Origin: Clostridia bacterium
GTDB lineage: Bacteria; Bacillota; Peptococcia; DRI-13; DTU073
Direction of reading: 5' to 3'
Length of the DNA: 31,554 bases
NCBI GenBank assembly: GCA_028709105.1
Contig: JAQVYD010000004.1
Span: forward strand, 1,962-33,515
The notes under the pieces are model-generated. The model made no database searches. It saw only the letters and a program-made list of their open reading frames with translations, and was not told where the DNA came from. The position numbers and the translations under genes are program-made. Shown here piece after piece: positions 25,260-31,554 of this stretch. Each line of letters starts with the position of its first letter. Positions within the stretch are counted from its first letter, which is position 1.

Positions 25260-25305
25260 TATGATATAGTGTAACACTATTAGGGAAATTCAGTTAAATA
25301 GTGTA
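25260..25305 (+). promoter_or_regulatory. Possible CcpN-type operator region
   Basis: TATGATATAGT at 25260-25270 fits 10 of 11 positions of the Bacillus CcpN consensus TRTGHYATAYW as I remember it. It overlaps a perfect small palindrome, ATAGTGT-A-ACACTAT (25266-25280), and ATAGTGTA recurs at 25298-25305. Repeats of this kind just ahead of a regulator gene suggest autoregulation. I could not fix a convincing promoter in this gap. Confidence 0.4.
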
Positions 25306-25339
25306 GCATAAATAACATTAATCTACGGAGGTGATTATT

Positions 25340-25996
25340 ATTCAGCTAACGGAGCGCCAGAAGTTGATTTTAAAAATTGTTCAGGAAAAAGGCCCGATCA
25401 TTGGAGAAGATATTGCGGATATCTTGGGGGTAGTTAGGTCTACCTTGCGTCCGGATTTTGCCTTTTTAACTAAATCCGGTTTTTTAGAGGCGCGTCCTAG
25501 AGTAGGTTATTATTTTACGGGTAAAAAGCTTTATTCTATAGTAATAGAAGCTGTCAAAAAACTTAAGGTTAAGGATTGGCAGGCAGTGCCGGTAGTAGTC
25601 GGTGAAGAAGCTACAGTTTATGAGGCTATTGTTAATTTGTTTCATAATGATGTGGGAACCCTTTATATTGTTAGCGAAGGAGGGATTTTGGAAGGAGTTG
25701 TATCACGCAAAGACCTTTTAAAAAATGTGCTGGGGCAAGCGAATATCCAAAAAATACCTGTTAATATAATTATGACCCGGATGCCTAATGTGGTGACCAT
25801 TAATGCTGATGATTCTTTATGGAGTGCAGCCAAGAAGCTGGTAGAACATGAGATTGATTCCCTTCCGGTAGTGCAGCCTGTTTTTCATAATGAGCGGGAA
25901 GGGCTGGAAGTAATAGGCAGAATTACTAAAACTACTATTACTACTGCTTTTGTGCAGATAGGACAAAATAAATCTGAACAACAAGAAAAGGAATAA
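25340..25996 (+). CDS. CcpN-like HTH and CBS-domain transcription regulator
   Basis: The roughly 218-residue protein has an N-terminal winged helix (residues 3-60, including GEDIADILGVVRSTLRPDFA and FLEARPRVGYYFTGK) and two CBS domains (about 80-130 and 145-200, with VVSRKDLLKNVLG and IMTRMPNVVTI). This is the CcpN/YqzB architecture; CcpN represses gluconeogenic genes in Bacillus, and its CBS pair binds adenine nucleotides. GTG 25331 lies inside the Shine-Dalgarno sequence GGAGGTGA (25327-25334), so it cannot be the initiator. ATT 25340, 6 bases downstream, gives MQLTERQKLIL, in line with family N-termini. It precedes ppdK, its likely target; the ppdK regulatory kinase gene often found between them is absent. 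Confidence 0.9.
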   Translation: MQLTERQKLILKIVQEKGPIIGEDIADILGVVRSTLRPDFAFLTKSGFLEARPRVGYYFTGKKLYSIVIEAVKKLKVKDWQAVPVVVGEEATVYEAIVNLFHNDVGTLYIVSEGGILEGVVSRKDLLKNVLGQANIQKIPVNIIMTRMPNVVTINADDSLWSAAKKLVEHEIDSLPVVQPVFHNEREGLEVIGRITKTTITTAFVQIGQNKSEQQEKE

Positions 25997-26027
25997 GTAG
26001 TATAAATCTATGATCGAGGTGAATGAT

Positions 26028-28673
26028 GTGAAAAAAGCTAAATATGTTTACTTATTCACAGAAGGAAGGGCAGAAATGAAGAAACTGCTAGGTGGGAAAG
26101 GCGCTAACCTAGCGGAGATGAAAAGTATCGGTTTGCCCGTTCCCCCCGGCTTGACCATTACGACGGAAGCTTGCAAAGAGTACTTTCAAGAGGGGCAAGA
26201 ATTTCTGGCAGGCTTAGAAGAAGAAATGTGGGCAAAATTGACAGAAGTAGAGAAGGAAACAGGGAGAAGATTTGGCGATGCCTCTAATCCTTTATTGTTA
26301 TCAGTGCGTTCCGGAGCTCCAATTTCTATGCCTGGGATGATGGATACTATTCTTAATCTTGGTCTTAATGAAGAAACAATGGCCGGTTTAATTAAGGCTA
26401 CGAACAATCAGCGCTTTGTTCTCGATTGCTACAGACGTTTTATCCAGATGTTTGCCAATGTGGTCATGGAGGTCGAACATAAGCGTTTTGAAACAGCTCT
26501 GGAAAAAGTCAAAGGGGAGGCAGGCGTAAAAGTAGATAAGGATTTAGCTCCTGCCGATTTGGAAAAACTGATTTCCCAATATAAAGGTATTGTTCAGGAG
26601 CAGACAGGGCGAGCTTTCCCCGATAATCCCCGCGAACAGTTGATGATGGCTGTTCAGGCTGTTTTTGCTTCTTGGTATAATCCTCGGGCGGATGTTTATA
26701 GAAAAATTAATCGTATTTCTGATGATTTAGGAACAGCGGTTAATGTGCAGGCGATGGTTTTTGGTAATAGCGGGGATGATTCAGGTACAGGCGTTGCTTT
26801 TACCCGTAATCCTTCTACGGGAGAAAAGAAGATCTATGGTGAATATTTAATGAATGCGCAAGGTGAAGATGTGGTAGCGGGGATTCGTACACCTCATCCG
26901 ATTACTGATCTACAGAAGGAATCGCCGGAGATTTATGAGCAATTTGTCAAAATTTGCGAGACTTTGGAACGGCATTATCGCGATGTGCAAGATATTGAGT
27001 TTACGATTGAACGCGGTAAACTGTATATGCTGCAGACGAGAAGCGGGAAAAGAACGGCTCATGCTGCGGTAAAAACGGCTGTGGATATGCATGAAGAAGG
27101 ATTGATTACTAAAGAGGAAGCATTATTGCGGGTTGACCCTGATTCACTAAATCAATTGTTACATAAAAGGATTGATGCTAGTGTGCAGTTAAAGGTTGTG
27201 GCGCAAGGTCTTCCTGCTTCTCCGGGCGCAGCCTGTGGGATGATTGTTTTAAATGCCGATAAAGCCGAAGAGATGGGGAAAGAAGGCAAAAAGGTAATCT
27301 TAGTAAGCACAGAGACTACCCCTGATGATATTCACGGGATCGTGGCTGCGCAAGGGATTCTCACCAGTAGAGGCGGGATGACTAGTCATGCGGCTGTAGT
27401 GGCTCGTGGTATGGGCAAATGCTGTATTTGCGGCTGTGAAAGTTTGAAAATAGATTTTGAGTCCGGAACAATTCGGATCAAGGATTTAGTCATTAAAGAG
27501 GGCGACATTATTTCTTTGGATGGAAGTACCGGTAAGGTTATGCTAGGCGAAGTTAAGCTCATTGCTCCAACTCTCAGCGGTGAATTTCAAAAACTGCTCA
27601 CTTGGGCTAATGACGTAAAACGGCTGGGTGTGCGTACTAATGCCGATACACCTGCTGATGCGGCCAAAGCACGGGAATTCGGTGCTGAAGGGATCGGTTT
27701 GTGCCGGACAGAACATATGTTTATGGCTCCGGATCGTATCCCGATTGTGCAGGAAATGATTTTGTCCGAGACACTAGAACAAAGAAAAGAAGCTTTGGCC
27801 AAACTTCTGCTCATTCAAGAAGAGGATTTTTACGGGATTCTTAAAGCGATGCAAGGGTTGCCGGTGACGATTCGTCTCTTGGATCCGCCTTTGCATGAAT
27901 TTCTCCCTGATACTGAGGAATTAGCGATCGAGATTGCGCAGATGAAGATGAAGGGAGCTTCTCCGGAGAAAATAGCACCAAAAGAAAACTTATTGGCAAA
28001 AGCCAGAAATCTGCATGAATTCAACCCGATGCTGGGACATCGAGGCTGTCGCTTAGGGGTTACTTATCCTGAAATATACCAGATGCAGGCACGTGCTATT
28101 TTTCAAGCTTGTGCTCGTTTAATCAAAGAAGATTATGTTGTTATTCCTGAGATAGAAGTTCCGCTGGTCATTGATAAAAATGAATTATCTTTCTTGCGGG
28201 GCGAAATAGAAAAGGTAGCCGCAGAGGTGATGACGGAAACCGGAATTAAGTTTGAATATTTTGTGGGGACGATGATTGAATTACCGCGGGCTTGTCTGGT
28301 AGCTGATCAGATTGCCGAAGCAGCAGACTTCTTCTCTTTTGGCACAAATGATTTAACGCAGACAACCTTAGGTTTTAGCCGTGATGATGCGGAAGGAAAA
28401 TTTATGACTCCTTATCTGGAGAAAAAGATTCTCCCGGAGAATCCCTTTATGGTGATTGATCGGGCTGGGGTAGGCCAATTGATGCAACTTGCCGTCAAGA
28501 ATGGCCGGCAGAAAAAAGAGGATTTGTTAATCGGCATCTGTGGTGAGCATGGTGGTGAACCGAATTCGGTGGAGTTTTGTCATCTGCTTAATTTGGATTT
28601 TGTCAGTTGTTCACCTTTCCGCGTACCGATTGCCCGCTTGGCTGCAGCTCAGGCCCAAATTCAGCATGGTTAG
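26028..28673 (+). CDS. ppdK: Pyruvate, phosphate dikinase
   Basis: PPDK interconverts pyruvate, ATP and phosphate with phosphoenolpyruvate, AMP and pyrophosphate. The roughly 881-residue protein has the N-terminal ATP-grasp region (GGKGANLAEM near residue 24) and the swivelling phospho-histidine domain with GGMTSHAAVVARGMGK, whose His is about residue 454, and a TIM-barrel pyruvate domain with GLCRTEHMF and FGTNDLTQTTLG. The catalytic Cys is about residue 838 in CGEHGGEP. Both numbers agree with the well-studied Clostridium symbiosum enzyme. GAGGTG at 26016-26021 points to GTG 26028; ATG 26010 has no ribosome site. It is probably cotranscribed with and controlled by the preceding CcpN-like gene. 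Confidence 0.97.
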   Translation: MKKAKYVYLFTEGRAEMKKLLGGKGANLAEMKSIGLPVPPGLTITTEACKEYFQEGQEFLAGLEEEMWAKLTEVEKETGRRFGDASNPLLLSVRSGAPISMPGMMDTILNLGLNEETMAGLIKATNNQRFVLDCYRRFIQMFANVVMEVEHKRFETALEKVKGEAGVKVDKDLAPADLEKLISQYKGIVQEQTGRAFPDNPREQLMMAVQAVFASWYNPRADVYRKINRISDDLGTAVNVQAMVFGNSGDDSGTGVAFTRNPSTGEKKIYGEYLMNAQGEDVVAGIRTPHPITDLQKESPEIYEQFVKICETLERHYRDVQDIEFTIERGKLYMLQTRSGKRTAHAAVKTAVDMHEEGLITKEEALLRVDPDSLNQLLHKRIDASVQLKVVAQGLPASPGAACGMIVLNADKAEEMGKEGKKVILVSTETTPDDIHGIVAAQGILTSRGGMTSHAAVVARGMGKCCICGCESLKIDFESGTIRIKDLVIKEGDIISLDGSTGKVMLGEVKLIAPTLSGEFQKLLTWANDVKRLGVRTNADTPADAAKAREFGAEGIGLCRTEHMFMAPDRIPIVQEMILSETLEQRKEALAKLLLIQEEDFYGILKAMQGLPVTIRLLDPPLHEFLPDTEELAIEIAQMKMKGASPEKIAPKENLLAKARNLHEFNPMLGHRGCRLGVTYPEIYQMQARAIFQACARLIKEDYVVIPEIEVPLVIDKNELSFLRGEIEKVAAEVMTETGIKFEYFVGTMIELPRACLVADQIAEAADFFSFGTNDLTQTTLGFSRDDAEGKFMTPYLEKKILPENPFMVIDRAGVGQLMQLAVKNGRQKKEDLLIGICGEHGGEPNSVEFCHLLNLDFVSCSPFRVPIARLAAAQAQIQHG

Positions 28674-28681
28674 AAGTTAGT

Positions 28682-28747
28682 GAGGTGACAAGGGGACGGG
28701 GTTATTGACACACTAGTGTGTCAATAACCCCGTCCCCTTGTCACCTC
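28682..28747. repeat. Palindromic repeat copy C (perfect 66 bp)
   Basis: Two exact 33-base arms begin GAGGTGACAAGGGGACGGGG and meet between 28714 and 28715 at an ACTAGT centre. Compared with copy A, the inner GTTGTTG reads GTTATTG and the opposite arm changes to match. It follows ppdK by 8 bases and lies ahead of the toxin-antitoxin promoter. No T-run follows. Confidence 0.95.
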
Positions 28748-28765
28748 TTCTTGGTATCAACTTAA

Positions 28766-28794
28766 TTGACGATGTGGAATAAATATGGTATAGT
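28766..28794 (+). promoter_or_regulatory. Sigma-A promoter of the toxin-antitoxin operon
   Basis: TTGACG (28766-28771) and TATAGT (28789-28794) are separated by 17 bases, 25 bases before the antitoxin ATG. Confidence 0.8.
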
Positions 28795-28819
28795 AAGGCC
28801 ATAGAGAGGAGACGATATT

Positions 28820-29080
28820 ATGCCCAAAATTATCCCTATACGAGATTTGAAAAATACCAGTGAAATATCTCAAATGTGTAAAGAAGAAACTGAACCGATA
28901 TATGTAACTAAAAACGGTTATGGTGACATGGTTATTATGAGTATGAAAATGTATGAAGAAAAAATGTTTATGCTTGATGTATATAATAAACTTATTGCAT
29001 CTGAGGAACAAATAACGGAAGGTAAAATACTTGACGGGGACAATTCCTTAAAAAGCATAAGAAAGAAATACAATGTATAA
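28820..29080 (+). CDS. Type II antitoxin, Phd/YefM family
   Basis: The 86-residue product begins with the Phd-type fold: PIRDLKNTSEISQMCKEE, then PIYVTKNGYGDMVIMSMKMYEE, the DNA-binding and dimerising part. A flexible charged C-terminus (about 60-86) would wrap the toxin. GAGGAGACG at 28805-28813 precedes ATG 28820. The toxin gene overlaps its last 8 bases. Members usually repress their own promoter together with the toxin. The pair is AT-rich relative to its neighbours and lies between two palindromic repeats, suggesting acquisition. Confidence 0.9.
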   Translation: MPKIIPIRDLKNTSEISQMCKEETEPIYVTKNGYGDMVIMSMKMYEEKMFMLDVYNKLIASEEQITEGKILDGDNSLKSIRKKYNV

Positions 29081-29381
29081 ATTGAATATTTCAGAGCTTG
29101 CGCACCAGGATTTGGATAAAATTGTTTCATACATTGCTGTACACTTAGTCAATTCTAAGGCAGCGGGTGATTTCCTTGATGAAGTGGATAAATGTTATGG
29201 TTATTTAAAGAGCAATCCTTTGATGTATGCAAAATGTCAAGATAAGCGGTTGGAAAAGGAGGATTATCGCAAGATATCAATTAAGAATTATGTGCTTGTT
29301 TATAAAATAAATGAGACCTCCAAAGCTGTCAACGTTTTGCGCTTCTTTTATGGGGCGCAAGATTATGTAAAGTTAATATAA
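29073..29381 (+). CDS. Type II toxin, RelE/ParE superfamily
   Basis: The 102-residue protein has the compact RelE/ParE layout: LNISELAHQDLDKIVSYIA (strand then helix), FLDEVDKCYGYLKSNPLMY, and a terminal YRKISIKNYVLVYKIN with VNVLRFFYGAQDY. It fits either an mRNA interferase or a gyrase poison; the sequence alone does not decide. A RelE-like basic/aromatic site may be formed by the Lys, Arg and final Tyr residues. ATG 29073 overlaps the antitoxin end, so both are translated from one mRNA. Copy D of the palindromic repeat starts 20 bases after the stop. Confidence 0.9.
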   Translation: MYKLNISELAHQDLDKIVSYIAVHLVNSKAAGDFLDEVDKCYGYLKSNPLMYAKCQDKRLEKEDYRKISIKNYVLVYKINETSKAVNVLRFFYGAQDYVKLI

Positions 29382-29400
29382 GGTTCTATAGTAAGGTGGT

Positions 29401-29456
29401 GACAAGGGGACGGGGTTATTGACACACTAGTGTGTTAATAACCCCGTCCCCTTGTC
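29401..29456. repeat. Palindromic repeat copy D (56 bp, one mismatch)
   Basis: The arms 29401-29428 and 29429-29456 are reverse complements except for one pair, where C has become T (TGTGTTAATA), leaving a G:T pair in the hairpin. It shares the GTTATTG inner sequence and ACTAGT centre with copy C. To its right, CTTGTC-type units repeat up to about 29481 (CCTTGTCACCTTGTCACCTC). Confidence 0.93.
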
Positions 29457-29621
29457 CCCTTGTCACCTTGTCACCTCTTGTCTTTTTTCGGGGAAAGAAA
29501 GCAGGACTTTTTTCTTTTAAGGAGTATTAGAAGTAACAAAGGTGATCTGTTTTTTGCAAAAAATTTAATTGAAAGCAAGGGCGGGGAAGGATGGTGAAAA
29601 CCCTAAGAGGGTTTGTAGAAA

Positions 29622-30218
29622 ATGTATTTTGTAGCTATTAATGGCAGTCCGCATAAGGATGGGAATACGGCATTTCTGTTGAAGAAAGGATTGGAACAGT
29701 TGCGCTTACAGGGCGCGCAGACAGAGCTTCTTCATACTGGGGAAATTTTAAAAAGTATGGCTGTCCCTTTTTGTACAGTTTGTTCTGCTCCTTGTCAGGG
29801 GATTTGTGCCAAGGGCACACTTTTAGAAGAGGTTTTGCATATTTTGAGGAAGGCGGATGGACTTTTGCTTGGTTCTCCGGTTTATTTTGGTACGGTTAGT
29901 GGACAGTTGAAAGCTTTTTGGGATAAATTGCGTTGTCTCAGAGGGGAAAAGCAGCTTCTTAATGTTGTCGGCGGAGCGGTAGCCGTTGGTGCTTCTCGCT
30001 TTGGAGGTCAGGAAGGTACATTAAGGGCGATCCAAGAGATGATGTTAGTCCAGGGGATGACCATTGTGGGCGGCGGTCAAAAAGATTATGACTGTGGTCA
30101 TTATGGGGTGGCTGCTCAGCACCCGGTAAATGAGGATCAAAATGCTCAGGAACGGATGATCATTATGGCGAAACGCCTGTTTGAAGTTAGTCAGGCTACA
30201 CAAAGTTTGCGGCTGTAG
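29622..30218 (+). CDS. Flavodoxin-fold NAD(P)H-dependent FMN reductase, possibly iron-sulfur
   Basis: The 198-residue protein begins FVAINGSPHKDGNTAFLL, the FMN phosphate-binding loop of the NADPH-dependent FMN reductase/iron-sulfur flavoprotein family. LLLGSPVYFGTVSGQLKAFWD near residue 95 is the second flavin contact region (shown in part). Cys51, Cys54, Cys58 and Cys62 form a compact CxxCxxxCxxxC motif that could hold an Fe-S cluster or a redox disulfide; classical members have slightly different spacing. ATG 29622 has only AGAGG at 29606-29610 upstream, a weak and distant ribosome site. It overlaps no neighbour and lies 10 bases ahead of the dGTPase start. The electron acceptor is unknown. 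Confidence 0.85.
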   Translation: MYFVAINGSPHKDGNTAFLLKKGLEQLRLQGAQTELLHTGEILKSMAVPFCTVCSAPCQGICAKGTLLEEVLHILRKADGLLLGSPVYFGTVSGQLKAFWDKLRCLRGEKQLLNVVGGAVAVGASRFGGQEGTLRAIQEMMLVQGMTIVGGGQKDYDCGHYGVAAQHPVNEDQNAQERMIIMAKRLFEVSQATQSLRL

Positions 30219-30228
30219 GGGGGATTGG

Positions 30229-31296
30229 ATGACGACTATTCGTGAAAAACTCGAGAGGATGGAGGAAAACTATTTAGCGCCTTATGCGCTGAAGTCTTCT
30301 CAAAGCAAGGGGAGGGAAAGACCGGAAGAACCGGATAGCATTAGAACCTGTTTTATGCGGGATCGTGACCGCATTATTCATTCTAAATCATTCCGGCGTT
30401 TAAAACATAAAACACAGGTCTACATTTCTCCGGAAAATGATCATTATCGGACACGTTTAACCCATACGTTGGAAGTTAGTCAAATTTCACGTACTGTAGG
30501 CAAAGCTTTAGGTTTGAATACAGATCTTATTGAAGCGATTGCGTTGGGGCATGATGTGGGTCATACTCCTTTTTCTCATACGGGAGAGGCAGTTTTAAAC
30601 AGGCTTTTACCGGGCGGTTTTCGTCATAATGAAAATAGTGTGAGGGTCCTGACACATATAGAACAAGGGAAAAGGGGTTCGGGGCTTAATTTAAGTCAGG
30701 AAACCTTAACGGGGATTCTTTATCACAGTGGATTGGAAAAAGATGATAGTGGGTACAATACTTTGGAAGGTCAGGTCGTAAGGTTTGCCGATAAGATTGC
30801 TTATCTTCAGCATGATATTGATGACAGTATCAGGGCTGATGTTTTGCGCTTGGCAGATATCCCGAGGGAGTATTTGGAGGTATTAGGGAAGGGGCATGGG
30901 GAACGGATTGCCACACTTGTGCAAGATTTAGTGCAAAATAGCAGTAAAAATATTAACTCCGGTCAGCATAAGATTAGTCTTAGTTTGCCTGTACAGGAGA
31001 CTTTAAAGGGTTTGCGCAAGTTTATGTTTGATCTTGTTTATTTAGGGCCTTTATGTATGGTGGAAAGGCAAAGAGCCATTTATGTTGTTGAATTTTTATT
31101 TGATTATTATGTGCAAAATTATGAGCGGCTCCCTGCGTTTTATTGTAAAATCGCTCAGGACGAGGGGATAGAAAGAGGGGTAGCTGATTATATTTCCGGG
31201 ATGACCGATAATTATTGTATAGCAACTTTTGAGGATTTGGTCATTCCTCGTTCTTATGTACATGAAATAAGGATGTCCAGAAGCTCGTCCCTTTGA
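30229..31296 (+). CDS. dgt: dGTPase-like HD-domain triphosphohydrolase
   Basis: The roughly 355-residue HD-domain protein has FRRLKHKTQVY, then His79 in RTRLTHTLEVSQ, His108-Asp109 in ALGHDVGHTPFSHTGE, and a distal Asp in DKIAYLQHDIDD. These are the metal ligands of deoxynucleoside triphosphate triphosphohydrolases. Family members release tripolyphosphate from dGTP or other dNTPs. It belongs to the short (type 2) dGTPase-like group. AGGGGGGATT precedes ATG 30229; the open frame back to 30181 overlaps the flavoprotein gene. Position just ahead of dnaG is usual in Clostridia and fits a role in dNTP control around replication. Confidence 0.92.
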   Translation: MTTIREKLERMEENYLAPYALKSSQSKGRERPEEPDSIRTCFMRDRDRIIHSKSFRRLKHKTQVYISPENDHYRTRLTHTLEVSQISRTVGKALGLNTDLIEAIALGHDVGHTPFSHTGEAVLNRLLPGGFRHNENSVRVLTHIEQGKRGSGLNLSQETLTGILYHSGLEKDDSGYNTLEGQVVRFADKIAYLQHDIDDSIRADVLRLADIPREYLEVLGKGHGERIATLVQDLVQNSSKNINSGQHKISLSLPVQETLKGLRKFMFDLVYLGPLCMVERQRAIYVVEFLFDYYVQNYERLPAFYCKIAQDEGIERGVADYISGMTDNYCIATFEDLVIPRSYVHEIRMSRSSSL

Positions 31297-31324
31297 TTTT
31301 GAGAAAAAAGTTTTGAGAAAAAAG
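31297..31324. repeat. Tandem 14-bp duplication
   Basis: TTTTGAGAAAAAAG occurs twice in direct succession right after the dgt stop codon. It probably arose by slippage. The rest of the 151-base gap to dnaG is A-rich with no clear hairpin or promoter. Confidence 0.85.
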
Positions 31325-31447
31325 AAGGAAATTGAACATAGAACACGAAAAGTTGGTAGTTATGTGCTAGATATTTTGGAAAAAAAGCAGGAAAAATGAA
31401 AGGTTATAGCGAAATTAAGTTAAAATCAAAGCAAGGTGTTGAGGATT

Positions 31448-31554
31448 GTGCCCGGATTAATTTCCCAGGAATTTATTGATGACCTACGCAACCGGGTAGA
31501 TATTATAGAAGTTATCAGGGATTTTGTTGCTTTAAAAAAGCAGGGACAGAATTA
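31448..31554 (+). CDS. dnaG: DNA primase DnaG, 3' partial at window end
   Basis: GTG 31448 opens a frame reading MPGLISQEFIDDLRNRVDII and continuing EVIRDFVALKKQGQN to the window edge. This is the N-terminus of DnaG just before its zinc-binding CHC2 motif. TGAGGA (31440-31445) is a close but plausible ribosome site. Only 35 codons are present. dgt-dnaG order, normally followed by the main sigma factor gene, supports the call. Confidence 0.93.
   Translation, partial: MPGLISQEFIDDLRNRVDIIEVIRDFVALKKQGQN

Noticed and set aside
28682..28747. Palindrome C considered as the ppdK terminator
   Set aside because: The hairpin would be strong but no T-run follows on either strand, and identical arms occur in unrelated contexts.
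10461..29456. Four related repeats considered as a CRISPR array
   Set aside because: They are scattered over 19 kb, are self-palindromic, and have no regular spacers or cas genes.

Overview
The window looks like a chromosome segment of an endospore-forming anaerobic Clostridia-class Firmicute, most likely from the Peptococcaceae/Desulfotomaculum/Carboxydothermus neighbourhood. This rests on AT-leaning codon use, strong AGGAGG-type ribosome binding sites, frequent GTG/TTG starts, the sporulation genes yqfC and yqfD, a glycine T-box, a CcpN-type regulator beside ppdK, and an archaeal-like chaperonin inside the dnaK operon (a trait known from Carboxydothermus and some relatives). Species cannot be fixed from the sequence alone. 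Every gene found is on the + strand.

Layout. (1) 1-7673, heat shock and translation block: a 5'-truncated group II-like (bacterial 'group III') chaperonin, grpE, dnaK, dnaJ, rsmE, mtaB and hinT. prmA, usual between dnaJ and rsmE, is absent. (2) 7678-8044: rpsU with its own sigma-A promoter and a strong terminator. (3) 8191-10461: NfeD-like protein, flotillin FloA and a small membrane-anchored unknown. (4) 10573-19909, sporulation/RNA/nucleotide block: yqfC, yqfD, pgpH, ybeY, a CNNM/CBS membrane protein, a DUF3048 protein, cdd, era, deoC and recO. phoH and dgkA, common here in relatives, are missing. (5) 19975-21576: a DUF4342 protein, then a cation diffusion facilitator gene behind a clear sigma-A promoter and a probable NiCo (czcD-type) riboswitch whose aptamer overlaps an intrinsic terminator. 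(6) 21577-22229, non-coding: a 185-bp inverted-repeat element, a long palindromic repeat and a glycine T-box leader. (7) 22230-28673: glyQ, glyS, a CcpN-like HTH-CBS regulator and pyruvate phosphate dikinase. (8) 28682-29456: a Phd/RelE-type toxin-antitoxin pair bracketed by two palindromic repeats. (9) 29622-31554: a flavodoxin-fold reductase with four clustered cysteines, a dGTPase-like HD hydrolase, and the first 35 codons of dnaG.

The coding content is mostly housekeeping. The more unusual material is between genes: a family of four long palindromes (two of them perfect, 58 and 66 bp, with matched changes in both arms), the unassigned 185-bp structured element, the riboswitch, and two genes (pgpH and ccpN) that appear to start at ATC or ATT because no ATG/GTG/TTG lies at the right distance from an excellent Shine-Dalgarno sequence. 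I found no CRISPR array, rRNA or tRNA gene, intact transposase or phage gene.
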